From Erysipelotrichales bacterium (lineage in GTDB: Bacteria; Bacillota_I; Bacilli_A; Acholeplasmatales; WRBM01): a DNA stretch of 64,000 bases. Each line of letters begins with the position of its first letter. Position 1 is the stretch's first letter. Both the position numbers and the translations under genes were made by a program. Positions 41,032 to 50,299 of this stretch are shown one piece after another. The stretch lies in assembly GCA_009784525.1 (NCBI GenBank), contig WRBM01000006.1, positions 1-64,000 on the forward strand. The letters are read 5' to 3'. Below the pieces are notes generated by a model that was not told the origin of the DNA, did no database searches, and saw only the letters and a list, made by a program, of their open reading frames with translations.

Positions 41032-42767
41032 CAGACTAATCTCTTAAAAAGCTTTTCAATCTCATTTTGGGTTAAACGAATATAGGTAGGTCTTCCATGT
41101 GGGCAAAAATAAGGGGTTTCACATTTATTTAAATCCTCAATCAAACAAAGAGCTTCTGTATTAGATAAAAACTTATTTGCCTTTACAGAATTTTTACAAC
41201 TAATTAGTTTAGCAGTTTCATCAATAATATCTGTAATCTTAAAGTCCTTTTGTCTTAAAATAAAATTGATTAGACGTTCTAAGGTTTCATCTAAATCTTC
41301 GTGCAAAAGATATAAAGGTACTTCCCTTAAAAAAAAACTTTTCGGACCAGATTCTTCAAAGACAAAACCCAGTTCTTGAATTTTATTGCTTTGTTCTTTA
41401 ATTAAATGAAACTGACTAGCTGGAAATTCTAAGTTAAGCGGAATTAATAATTCCTGTCTCAACTGATTATCAGTCGCTAATTTTTTAAGATAATATTCAT
41501 ATTTAATTCTTTCTGCGACAGCGTGCTGATCAAAAAGAATTAATCCGCTTTCATTTTGAAATAAAAGATATGTGCCCATATATTGGCCAATATAGCTAAT
41601 ATTATCAACAGCTAAATAAACTTCACTATCTTCTTTGACAACCGGGCTCTCATAGGTGAATAAATTATAATTTTTATCAAAAGTTTCTTTTGGCTTTTCT
41701 TTTTCCACTAAAGCTTCTTTAAAATCGCTTTTTTGATATTCAAGAACATTTGGTTTATTAACCTCACTAAAAACTTTTTTCAAAGATTGCGTAATTGTCT
41801 CTTTGATAACCTTACTGATAAAGCCTGACAAAGCTTTTTCATTAGCAAATTTTATCTCAGTTTTAGCCGGTGAAACATTAACATCAAAAAGCATTGGGTC
41901 AATCTTTATATTAAGTACAACAAGCGGATAACGAGAAGCGGGAATAAAATCCTGATAAGCCTCTGTTATAGCCATAAAAATTTCCTTACTTCTTACTAAG
42001 CGTTTATTAACAAAAAGTGTTAAAAAGCTATTACGACTTTTATAAAGATTATTATCAGAAATAAAGCCCGATAAATTAATATTATCAAAGCTTGCTTCGA
42101 TTGCTAATAAATGTTTAAAGACATCAAGTCCGTAAATCTGATTTAGTACAGCTTTGATATCTCCTGAACCATTAGTTTGAAAAATAACCTTTCCGTCATG
42201 CATTAATTTGAAAAAAACCTCAGGATGGGAAAGTGCCTCTTTTTCAATTAAGTTAATCACATTAGTCAGCTCTGTCGAAAGACTTTTTATGTATTTTAAA
42301 CGAGCCGGAGTATTATAAAATAAATTATTAATGATAATATGTGTTCCTTTATTCATCGCAACAGCTTGCTCGCTAACTTTTTTACCAGCTTTATAAATAA
42401 TCTGATAACCTTCATCGTTCATTTTTTTAGTGCGCAAAATGAATTCACTTACCGAAGCAATGGAAGGAATCGCTTCACCTCTGAAACCTAAAGAACTAAT
42501 CCGATAAAGATCAAACTCTGTTTTAATCTTTGAAGTTGCATGCCTTAAAAAAGCCATTTGGGCATCCTCTTTTGTCATTCCAAAGCCGTTATCAATGACT
42601 TCTATTTTTTTCATGCCACTTTCTAAAAGATTTATTTCGACATAAGTACTTGCGGCATCCAAAGAATTTTCGATTAACTCTTTTACAACCGAATATGGAT
42701 TTTCTACGACTTCGCCCGCCGCAATTAAATTACTTAAATGTTCGGATAATTTTATGATTTGACTCAA
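41031..42767 (-). CDS. mutL: DNA mismatch repair protein MutL
   Basis: MutL links mismatch recognition by MutS to strand incision. The 578-residue product has the GHKL ATPase domain with IAAGEVVENPYSVVKELIENSLDA, DNGFGM and GFRGEAIPSIASVS, and a C-terminal domain with DQHAVAERIKYE, the DQHA(X)2E(X)4E metal-binding motif of endonuclease-type MutL, plus CPHGRPT near the end. So this MutL is expected to nick DNA itself, as in species lacking MutH. MutS is not in the window. The start is TTG (42767) after AGGAGGTG, with somewhat long spacing. Confidence 0.95.
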   Translation of the reverse strand: MSQIIKLSEHLSNLIAAGEVVENPYSVVKELIENSLDAASTYVEINLLESGMKKIEVIDNGFGMTKEDAQMAFLRHATSKIKTEFDLYRISSLGFRGEAIPSIASVSEFILRTKKMNDEGYQIIYKAGKKVSEQAVAMNKGTHIIINNLFYNTPARLKYIKSLSTELTNVINLIEKEALSHPEVFFKLMHDGKVIFQTNGSGDIKAVLNQIYGLDVFKHLLAIEASFDNINLSGFISDNNLYKSRNSFLTLFVNKRLVRSKEIFMAITEAYQDFIPASRYPLVVLNIKIDPMLFDVNVSPAKTEIKFANEKALSGFISKVIKETITQSLKKVFSEVNKPNVLEYQKSDFKEALVEKEKPKETFDKNYNLFTYESPVVKEDSEVYLAVDNISYIGQYMGTYLLFQNESGLILFDQHAVAERIKYEYYLKKLATDNQLRQELLIPLNLEFPASQFHLIKEQSNKIQELGFVFEESGPKSFFLREVPLYLLHEDLDETLERLINFILRQKDFKITDIIDETAKLISCKNSVKANKFLSNTEALCLIEDLNKCETPYFCPHGRPTYIRLTQNEIEKLFKRLV

Positions 42768-42881
42768 CTTAAAAATTCACCTCCTCCATTTTTAAGTTTT
42801 TTTCTAATTGTCTAAAAAATTCTATTTTCATTTTATAACAACATTTATAAAGAGGTATAGCGTTTCTTTAGGCGAATTTAT

Positions 42882-44546
42882 TTACATTAAACCCGTAACT
42901 AAGAAATCATCATCGATATCAATTTTTTCGGCCTGTGGTTCTTTTGGTAAACCTGGCATCGTCATGATATCCCCCGCAAATCCAATAATAAAACCAGCCC
43001 CAGCTGAAACTCTTACGCTATTAATCGTAATTTTAAAACCTTTTGGCCGATTAAGTAATTTTGGATTATCAGAAATAGATAAAGGAGTTTTTGCCATACA
43101 AAGCGGAAACTCTTTAAACTCTGACTTCTGAAGTCGATTTATTTCTCTTGTTGCCTCAAGAGAAAACACAACATCATCAGCGCCATAAACATTTTTAGCG
43201 ATACGCTTAAATTTTTCTTTAATTAACATTGAATCTTCATAAATTAGTTTAAAGTCATTTTTTTCCGTTTCGATGGCTTTTAAGACTTTCTCCGCTAAAT
43301 CAATACCACCTTTTCCGCCTTTAGCGAATACTTCACTTAAAGATAAAGAAACATTTTTTTCTTTAGCCCAGGCAGTCACAAACTGAATTTCTGCTTCAGT
43401 ATCACTATAAAAACGGTTTAAACAGACAACTTTAGGTAAGCCGAATTTTTCAATTGTTTCTAAATGATGTTCCAGATTTTCCATACCTGATTTTAAGTGC
43501 TCAATGCCTGCTTCATTAAGTTTATCATATTCGGCACCACCATGCATCTTAAGTGCTCTGATTGTTGCGACTAAAACAACACAAGCTGGCTTTAAGTTAT
43601 TTAAACGGCACTTGATATCTAAAAACTTTTCCGCACCTAAATCAGCCGCAAAACCAGCTTCAGTAATCGTATAATCACTTAACTTCAAGGCTAATTTAGT
43701 CGCGATTACCGAATTACAACCATGAGCAATATTCGCAAAAGGACCACCATGAATTAAAACTGGTGTATTCTCTAAGGTTTGAACAAGATTTGGCTTAAAT
43801 GCGTCTTTTAACAATAATAACAAAGCCCCTGTTATTTTAAGATCATTAACCGTAATTGCTTTTTTAGCAGAGGAATAAGCAACAATAATCCGACCAAGGC
43901 GAACTCTTAAATCTTTAAAGTCTTTAGCTAAACATAAGACTGCCATAATCTCGCTCGCAACCGTAATGATAAAATGATCTTCCCGGACTACGCCATTACC
44001 TTTACCTAAACCTACAATAATATCTCTTAATGATCGGTCATTAGAATCAAGACATCTTTTCCAAGTAATATTCTTAGAATCAATATTTAAAGGATTGCCT
44101 TGGTGAAGTGAGTTATCAATAATATTGCTGATTAAATTATTAGCCGTTGTGACAGCATGAATATCACCAGTAAAATGTAAATTGATTTCTTCAGAAGGAA
44201 CTACCTGTGCATGTCCGCCACCATTAGCGCCACCTTTAATACCCATAACAGGTCCAAGGCTTGGTTCTCTTATGACGATAAAGGCATTCTTTTTCAATAG
44301 CTGTAAAGCACAACCTAAACCAATAGTTGTAGTTGATTTACCTTCACCAGCTTTTGTCGGTGTAATAGCGGTAACCAAGATTAACTTACCATCTTTATTT
44401 TTGGCTGTTCTTTTAAAAGCCTGATCGTTAATTTTAGCTTTATAATGTCCATAAAATTCTACTTCTTCTGATAATAATCCAGCTTTTTTAGCTATTTCAC
44501 TAATCGGCAACATCTTAGCTTTGCGGGCAATTTCTAAATCTGTCAT
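42882..44546 (-). CDS. fhs: Formate-tetrahydrofolate ligase
   Basis: Fhs joins formate to tetrahydrofolate using ATP, feeding one-carbon metabolism, and is typical of anaerobes. The 554-residue product shows TPTKAGEGKSTTTIGL (near 61-76, nucleotide-binding), REPSLGPVMGIKGGANGGGHAQV, FTGDIHAVTTANNL and HGGPFANIAHGCNSVIATK, all conserved in the family. Length agrees. It is the last gene of the dagK-typA-dipeptidase-fhs operon, 19 bases after the dipeptidase gene, with GGGAGAG before the ATG. Confidence 0.97.
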   Translation of the reverse strand: MTDLEIARKAKMLPISEIAKKAGLLSEEVEFYGHYKAKINDQAFKRTAKNKDGKLILVTAITPTKAGEGKSTTTIGLGCALQLLKKNAFIVIREPSLGPVMGIKGGANGGGHAQVVPSEEINLHFTGDIHAVTTANNLISNIIDNSLHQGNPLNIDSKNITWKRCLDSNDRSLRDIIVGLGKGNGVVREDHFIITVASEIMAVLCLAKDFKDLRVRLGRIIVAYSSAKKAITVNDLKITGALLLLLKDAFKPNLVQTLENTPVLIHGGPFANIAHGCNSVIATKLALKLSDYTITEAGFAADLGAEKFLDIKCRLNNLKPACVVLVATIRALKMHGGAEYDKLNEAGIEHLKSGMENLEHHLETIEKFGLPKVVCLNRFYSDTEAEIQFVTAWAKEKNVSLSLSEVFAKGGKGGIDLAEKVLKAIETEKNDFKLIYEDSMLIKEKFKRIAKNVYGADDVVFSLEATREINRLQKSEFKEFPLCMAKTPLSISDNPKLLNRPKGFKITINSVRVSAGAGFIIGFAGDIMTMPGLPKEPQAEKIDIDDDFLVTGLM

Positions 44547-44565
44547 TTTTTCTCTCCCATTAATC

Positions 44566-45498
44566 TCAATTTAGGATTTCTTCCACCACGCGGGCAAAGT
44601 TCCCATAAAGAATTTTTTCGATTTCTGTTTTATTATAGCGTCTTTCAACTAATTCATCAATGATTTTATTTGTATGCCGGAAATTAAATAAACCATTCAA
44701 ATTTCCTGCATTTTCACCATTAAAACCCATATAGTCCATTCCTAATCCGACATGATCAATGCCTACTAGTTTTATAATATAATCAATATGATCACAAAAA
44801 CCTTCAACGTTACGCTTTTTCAAATTATCGGAAATAAAGTTTGCGACTGCTGTAACACCGATTACTCCACCTGTTGCCGCAATCTCTTTGATTTGCTCAT
44901 CAGTTAGATTTCTGCGGTGATCACATAATGCCTTAACATTCGAGTGACTACAGATAACTGGTTTCTTAACTAACTGAATTATATCATAAAAAGTATGTTC
45001 ATTAGTATGGGAAAGATCAATAATCATGCCAAGTTCTTCCATTTTCAGAATAAATTCTTTTCCCTTCGGCTTTAGTCCCGTTATCGCTTCAGTAGCTCCT
45101 ACTCCGGTTGCCAACTCATTTTCTTCATTCCAGGTAAGCATACCATGTCTTAAACCCTTTTGATAAAAATCTTCTAAAATCGCCACTTCAAATTGAATGG
45201 CTGTCATACTTTCAGCGCCAAGGATTACTTTAACACGGTCACTTTTACGCAAGAAATCCTCCCGCGTTTTGACAATTTCAAAATGATCGCTTTCTAAAAC
45301 ATCTTTACGACCAACTTCAAACATTTCCTTAAAATTATCAAAAGTCTGATTTTTTGGCTCAAGATAAACGACAAAGATACCTGCTTTCGTACCTGACTCT
45401 TGAAACTGATCATAATATCTGTCTAAGATAAATCTTTGACCGCGATTATGTCTTTCTATGACTTCCATAAAAATATCTGTATGCGCATCAAAAATCAT
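44566..45498 (-). CDS. Membrane dipeptidase (renal dipeptidase, M19 family)
   Basis: This 310-residue metallopeptidase has the M19 zinc ligands: FDAHTDI (HxD near 4-6), GAESMTA (Glu), IDLSHTNEHTFYDI (His), CSHSNVKALCDHRRNLTD (His, with substrate Arg) and GLGMDYMG (Asp). The family hydrolyses dipeptides, often D,L or with cell-wall residues. The ATG at 45498 was chosen because TGGAGG lies just before it; the longer frame begins within typA's tail. It is between typA and fhs in the operon. Confidence 0.92.
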   Translation of the reverse strand: MIFDAHTDIFMEVIERHNRGQRFILDRYYDQFQESGTKAGIFVVYLEPKNQTFDNFKEMFEVGRKDVLESDHFEIVKTREDFLRKSDRVKVILGAESMTAIQFEVAILEDFYQKGLRHGMLTWNEENELATGVGATEAITGLKPKGKEFILKMEELGMIIDLSHTNEHTFYDIIQLVKKPVICSHSNVKALCDHRRNLTDEQIKEIAATGGVIGVTAVANFISDNLKKRNVEGFCDHIDYIIKLVGIDHVGLGMDYMGFNGENAGNLNGLFNFRHTNKIIDELVERRYNKTEIEKILYGNFARVVEEILN

Positions 45499-45500
45499 GA

Positions 45501-47330
45501 TTATTCCTCCATTTGCCATTTCCTTTGGCTATCGATTTTTTTCCGTTCATTAGTATTTAATACTTTTTTTCTGATTCTGATTGCTTTAGGTGTAACTTCC
45601 ACAAGTTCATCTTCGTTTAAATAATCAAGACTTGCCTCTAAAGAAAACGTCCTTGGACTCTTTAAAGTTACCGTCGCATCTTTTCCAGCCGCACGCATGT
45701 TAGTCAAAGCCTTTTGTTTAGCAGCGTTAACTGCTAAATCATCAACTCTATTACATTCACCAATAACCATTCCCTCATAAACCCGACAACCAGGTTCGAT
45801 AAAAAGCACACCGCGTTCTTCTAAACTGCCTAAGCAATAAGCTGTAGCTTTTCCAGTATCAAGCGCCACTAAAACACCATAAGGTCTTCTGTAAGCTGAT
45901 TTTTTCTTATAAGGGCGATATTCAAAAAAATTATGACTTGTGATTCCATATCCTTTAGTAAGTGTCATAAAATCGGAAGTAAAGCCAATTAATCCTTGTG
46001 AAGGAATAATAAAATAAAGATTTACTCCCCGTTGGGTATTATCCATACTTAATAACTCACCAGATCTTTGACCGATGGCTTCCATAATATTACCAAGATA
46101 CTCTTCAGGAACAGAAATATAAAGTTTTTCATAAGGCTCGTATTTAATACCCGCAATTTCCTTAAGAATTACTTCCGGTTTGGAAACTTGTAACTCAAAA
46201 CCTTCACGGCGCATATTTTCAATTAAAATTCCTAAATGCAATTCACCACGACCACTAACTAAAAAACTTTCCGAAGCTTCTAGGCGACTGAATTTTAAAG
46301 ACACATCTCTTTCGGCTTCTTTTAATAATCGTTCTTCGATTTTACGAACCGTCAATAGCTTACCGTCTTCTCCGGCAAAAGGAGACGTATTTGGTCCAAA
46401 AGTCATCTGCATCGTTGGTTCATTGATAGCAATTGGTGGCAAAGGATCGTGTTCGTTTAATTTATTGATCGTTTCACCAACCGAAATATCAGCTAATCCG
46501 GCAATCAAAACAATATCACCAGCTGAGGCACTCTTTAATTCAACTTGGCGGATGCCGTTATAAGCAATAATTTTCATTACCCGAAAATTTTTCTTAGAGC
46601 CATCATTACGAATGCAAGTAACCATCTCATTTAAGTTAATAGTGCCCTTAGTTATTAAACCAATTCCCATTCTGCCTAAATAATCATTATAGTCCAGTAA
46701 AGCAATCTGTAATTGAAGATTTTCCTGAGGGGAAACTTTAGGTGCTGGAATCGTCTCGATAATGGTTTTAAAAACACAACTCATATCGGTTGTTTGTGTT
46801 TCTGGATCAGAATCAGAACTTGCTGTTCCTTTTAAGGCTGATAAATAAAGAATAGGAAAATCCAGATCTTCTTCATTGGCGCCAAGTTCGATAAATAATT
46901 CATAAACCTCATCGATTACTTCTTTAATTCTAGCATCACGTCTGTCGACTTTATTAATAATAACAACCGGTTTTAGTTTACTCAACAAAGCTTTTTGTAA
47001 AACAAATCTTGTTTGTGGCATCGTTCCTTCGGCTGCATCAACAACTAAAAGCACACCATCAACCACATGCATAATTCTTTCAACTTCTCCGGAAAAATCA
47101 GCATGTCCTGGTGTATCAACGATATTAATGCGATAATCATCAAAATTGATTGCTGTTGTTTTAGCCAGAATTGTCATGCCGCGTTCTTTTTCCAAATCAT
47201 TGGAATCCATAACTCTTTTTTCAACTTCTTCGTTTTCTCTGAAACTTTCTGATTGTTTTAATAACTGGTCAACTAAGGTTGTCTTTCCGTGGTCAACATG
47301 GGCGATGATTGCGATATTTCTGATTTTCAA
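45501..47330 (-). CDS. typA: Ribosome-associated GTPase TypA/BipA
   Basis: This 609-residue translational GTPase has G1 AHVDHGKTT (10-18), ERGMTILAKTTAI (switch I), DTPGHADFSGEVER (G3), NKVDRRDAR (G4) and the SALKG G5, followed by EF-G-like domains III and V and the BipA-specific C-terminal domain (SLDYLNEDELVEVTPKAIRIRKK). It assists ribosome assembly and stress translation. The start is TTG (47330) after GAGGAC, three bases after the dagK stop. Confidence 0.96.
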   Translation of the reverse strand: MKIRNIAIIAHVDHGKTTLVDQLLKQSESFRENEEVEKRVMDSNDLEKERGMTILAKTTAINFDDYRINIVDTPGHADFSGEVERIMHVVDGVLLVVDAAEGTMPQTRFVLQKALLSKLKPVVIINKVDRRDARIKEVIDEVYELFIELGANEEDLDFPILYLSALKGTASSDSDPETQTTDMSCVFKTIIETIPAPKVSPQENLQLQIALLDYNDYLGRMGIGLITKGTINLNEMVTCIRNDGSKKNFRVMKIIAYNGIRQVELKSASAGDIVLIAGLADISVGETINKLNEHDPLPPIAINEPTMQMTFGPNTSPFAGEDGKLLTVRKIEERLLKEAERDVSLKFSRLEASESFLVSGRGELHLGILIENMRREGFELQVSKPEVILKEIAGIKYEPYEKLYISVPEEYLGNIMEAIGQRSGELLSMDNTQRGVNLYFIIPSQGLIGFTSDFMTLTKGYGITSHNFFEYRPYKKKSAYRRPYGVLVALDTGKATAYCLGSLEERGVLFIEPGCRVYEGMVIGECNRVDDLAVNAAKQKALTNMRAAGKDATVTLKSPRTFSLEASLDYLNEDELVEVTPKAIRIRKKVLNTNERKKIDSQRKWQMEE

Positions 47331-47332
47331 AG

Positions 47333-48211
47333 TTAGTCCTCATTTCCCGGTACCAAAAGCTTAAAACAAGCTTTCTCGACTGTTACGGTAAAATCTGTTT
47401 CAATTATTTTTTCACCGTCATTTGACCATTCATGGTCTTTATTCTTTCCTGCAATAACTGTAAGTTCTTCTAAATTATATTTTCTGATTCTCCGACTTTT
47501 TTTGACAACTCTGTCACCAAAAATAAAGAACCTTAAAACATGAAGAAAGCTTTTTTCAAAAAGATAAAGCTGAAAGTTATCTTTACTTGGTTTTTTGCGT
47601 ATTTTCAGACCCGCAACATAATTACTGTTAGTAATTAAAACTAAGGAATAAACCTTTTTTTCAGCAATACCTTCACCCTTAAATTCCAGTTTGATTCGAT
47701 TGATTGTAAAAAGTTCTTTCATCGAAGAAAAATAATAAGCAAATTTACCGATAACACGCTTTAAAATACTGTGAGTTGCATAGCTTATTTTAACAAACTT
47801 GCCCTTCGCAAAGGCATATGTGCAATAATAATCGTTAACTTTTAAAACATCAACTGGCTCAGAGTTCTGAGCTGTTATTATGTCCAAAGCCTTATTAATA
47901 TTTCTTGTCAAACGAAATTTTCGCATATTATCGCATACAGTTCCACTAGCGATATAACCAATAATCGGCTTTTGTTCAAGTCTTGCGACTTCATTAGCCA
48001 TCAGATTAAAGGTTCCGTCTCCCCCAGTAATGATTACATAATCAAAGTTTTTTGCTTGCTCGCGAAAAAAAAGGCAAAATTCTTCAACGCTTTTTGAAGG
48101 ATAAATCAAAACCTCGGAAAAGCTTTGTTTAAGCTTCTCTTCAATCATTTTGATTTTTTTATAGACTTTGCAGTTTTTCCGTTTAACATCATAGATAAAT
48201 GCGCACTTCAT
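47333..48211 (-). CDS. Diacylglycerol/lipid kinase family protein
   Basis: This 292-residue protein belongs to the DagK/YegS-like lipid kinases. The nucleotide-binding GGDGTFNLMANEVAR (near 80-94) and IIGYIASGTVCDNMR, a variant of the usual GTxND motif (here VCDNMR), are visible. It probably phosphorylates diacylglycerol or a related lipid; the altered motif means the substrate could differ. It is the first gene of its operon, with AGAGG before the ATG. Confidence 0.88.
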   Translation of the reverse strand: MKCAFIYDVKRKNCKVYKKIKMIEEKLKQSFSEVLIYPSKSVEEFCLFFREQAKNFDYVIITGGDGTFNLMANEVARLEQKPIIGYIASGTVCDNMRKFRLTRNINKALDIITAQNSEPVDVLKVNDYYCTYAFAKGKFVKISYATHSILKRVIGKFAYYFSSMKELFTINRIKLEFKGEGIAEKKVYSLVLITNSNYVAGLKIRKKPSKDNFQLYLFEKSFLHVLRFFIFGDRVVKKSRRIRKYNLEELTVIAGKNKDHEWSNDGEKIIETDFTVTVEKACFKLLVPGNED

Positions 48212-48245
48212 AATTAACCTCTCGGACTGTTTTTATGTATAATTT

Positions 48246-48254
48246 ATTATACCA
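48246..48254 (-). promoter_or_regulatory. Extended -10 promoter for the dagK-typA-dipeptidase-fhs operon
   Basis: The minus strand reads TGGTATAAT, about 35 bases before the dagK ATG. The -35 position holds only TTAAGC. Confidence 0.55.
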
Positions 48255-48399
48255 TAAATGGCTAATAAGCTTAAATATTTTTTGCGAAAATCGGAAAAAA
48301 ATGCATTTTTCGACTATAACTCACAAGTCCTGGTTACTAATCTTATGATTGATAAGTTATTATTTTTACTTTTCAGTTGCGAAAACCAAACAATAAAAA

Positions 48400-48432
48400 C
48401 AAAAAAGGCAGTTCAACTCAGGAATGCCTTTT
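48400..48432 (-). terminator. Terminator of the ABC exporter operon
   Basis: A stem AAAAGGCA / TGCCTTTT with a 14-base loop is followed by TTTTTTG on the minus strand, 14 bases past the permease stop. Confidence 0.8.
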
Positions 48433-48445
48433 CGATATTTAATTT

Positions 48446-49342
48446 TTAGTTACTAGTTTTTTTGGATTTTTTGAAGTAATAAATAAAGACACTTAGCCCG
48501 ACAAAAACAAAGATGGAAACAATCAGATAAATCCACTGTACTGATAAATTTGCCAGTCCGCCAAAGAAATTAAGGCTAAGATCATAATTAGTAGTAATCA
48601 AGTCTGCTATTTGATAACCCGCTAATTCCCTGACTTCGCCAATTGCGTTAGTTAGAAAAACATTTCTGAAAATCGCTGTTGCATGGGAAGCTGGCACACT
48701 ATTCATGACATTTTGAACCGGAAGGGCAAAAGTGGAAACCGGCATATAAGCACCAATTATAAAACCACCTAAGGCACTAATGATTCCGACAAAGGCAGAG
48801 GCTGCATTAAGAGTTTTAAAAAATCTTAAAATAAATGTTACAAAAGCTGAAGCTGATAAAGTAGCTACAAATAAAGCTAAAATACCAATTATAATTTCCA
48901 TTACACTAAAGCTTCCGCCATTAGCGATTAGAAAAACAAAAGCGGAAATAAGTACAAGCAAACAAATTAAAAAGGTAATCACAAAAGCCGCAAGCCAATA
49001 AGATATATCAATCATATAAGATTTAATCGGCGCCACTATTAAATCATCTTTAGAGCCAATCTCTGAATCTTTAACTCTAATCATTGCACAAGAGAACGCA
49101 ACCGTTATACAAGAAATACTAATTATACCCGCAAACATATAGCCATCAACAATTCTTGCCAGCACTGCCCTTTCGACATAGTCACCAGCATGAAAGATTA
49201 AATTATTGATTTGCATATTCCTTAGAAATAAAAGATTTAATAAAAGAATGATTAATGGTGATAAGAGACTAAAAAATAAAGTAGCTCGATCTTTGACAAA
49301 AACTTTGATATTTCTAAGTGTTAATCTATATAACATATTCAT
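48446..49342 (-). CDS. ABC-2 type exporter permease
   Basis: This 298-residue protein has an N-terminal helix after a basic start (TLRNIKVFVKDRATLFFSLLSPLIILLLNLLF), a large extracytoplasmic loop, five further helices from ~70 to ~190, and a last helix before the basic end (FIYYFKKSKKTSN), the ABC-2 layout. It pairs with the ATPase encoded directly upstream, overlapping it by ATGA. The substrate (drug, lipid, or peptide) cannot be told. Confidence 0.9.
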   Translation of the reverse strand: MNMLYRLTLRNIKVFVKDRATLFFSLLSPLIILLLNLLFLRNMQINNLIFHAGDYVERAVLARIVDGYMFAGIISISCITVAFSCAMIRVKDSEIGSKDDLIVAPIKSYMIDISYWLAAFVITFLICLLVLISAFVFLIANGGSFSVMEIIIGILALFVATLSASAFVTFILRFFKTLNAASAFVGIISALGGFIIGAYMPVSTFALPVQNVMNSVPASHATAIFRNVFLTNAIGEVRELAGYQIADLITTNYDLSLNFFGGLANLSVQWIYLIVSIFVFVGLSVFIYYFKKSKKTSN

Positions 49343-50253
49343 CCGTTAAGCACCTCACCTGTCACAGCTAAAAATACATCATCCATATCGCCCTTTAAGA
49401 CTTCAAAATCAGGATATTTTTGGCGATATTTCGTTAAATAACTATAAGCTTCTTCCGCACTTTTGGCATTTATACGATAAGCACCATTGTTATAAGAAAA
49501 TTTTAAATTATCTTTTTCAAAGAATTCTCTATTTTCATCAGTCTCCGGTGTTATAAAACTAACACTGATATTCGTATATTTTTCTTTTAATTCGTATGGC
49601 GTACCAGAGGCAGCTATCTGACCTTTAGAAAGAATCAAAACCTGATCAGCCGCGTTAACTTCTTCCATATAATGAGTAGTCAAGAATATTGTTATGCCTT
49701 TTTCTTTCAATGCTATAATTGCTTCCCAGACACTTTTTCTAGTTGCTGGGTCAAGTCCTGTAGTTGGCTCATCAAGAAAAAGAATCAATGGTTTATGCAA
49801 TAATGCTCTGGCAATATCTGTCCTTCGTTTTTGACCGCCAGAAAGCTTTCCGTATGGACGCTTGATAATATCATTCAAAGTAAAGATTTTATCTAATTCA
49901 GCGATACGGTCTTTAATCTCTTTTGTACTAAAGCCATATAAAGCACTTTTGCATAATAAATTATCATAAACTGTTAAATAGTCATCTAAGATTGAGCCCT
50001 GAAAAACAACGCCAATCTTTTTCTTAATAGCTTCTATATTATTTTCAATATTAATGCCGTCAATAATCACTGATCCGCTATCTTTTTTTAGTAAAGAACA
50101 AATAATGCGAACTGTCGTAGTTTTACCAGCTCCGTTTTGTCCTAAAAAGGCAAAAAGCGAACCCCTTTTAACCGAGAACGATAAATCCTGCACAGCCTTT
50201 ACTTCGCCAAACGTTTTATACAAATTTTTAACTTCAATTATGGTATCTTCCAT
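49339..50253 (-). CDS. ABC-2 type exporter ATP-binding protein (DrrA-like)
   Basis: This 304-residue ATPase has Walker A GQNGAGKTT (38-46), Q-loop in GVVFQGSILDDYLTVYDNL, signature LSGGQKRRTDIARALL, Walker B LILFLDEPTTGLDP and the H-loop TTHYMEE. A C-terminal extension of ~80 residues ends in a DDVFLAVTG segment typical of the DrrA/CcmA group that powers multidrug or lipid export. It is first in a two-gene operon with the permease. Confidence 0.94.
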   Translation of the reverse strand: MEDTIIEVKNLYKTFGEVKAVQDLSFSVKRGSLFAFLGQNGAGKTTTVRIICSLLKKDSGSVIIDGINIENNIEAIKKKIGVVFQGSILDDYLTVYDNLLCKSALYGFSTKEIKDRIAELDKIFTLNDIIKRPYGKLSGGQKRRTDIARALLHKPLILFLDEPTTGLDPATRKSVWEAIIALKEKGITIFLTTHYMEEVNAADQVLILSKGQIAASGTPYELKEKYTNISVSFITPETDENREFFEKDNLKFSYNNGAYRINAKSAEEAYSYLTKYRQKYPDFEVLKGDMDDVFLAVTGEVLNG

Positions 50254-50280
50254 CTTTATACCTCTCTTTAATTTCTTTTA

Positions 50281-50289
50281 ATTATAACA
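50281..50289 (-). promoter_or_regulatory. Extended -10 promoter for the ABC exporter operon
   Basis: The minus strand reads TGTTATAAT (50281-50289) about 30 bases before the ATPase gene, between the FAD gene stop (50300) and the ATPase start. Confidence 0.55.
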
Positions 50290-50299
50290 TTTTTTTAAA

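Noticed and set aside
48252-48449. 63-codon plus-strand frame at 48258-48449
   Set aside because: It spans a promoter and a terminator on the other strand, lacks a ribosome site and has a low-complexity composition, so it is treated as intergenic.
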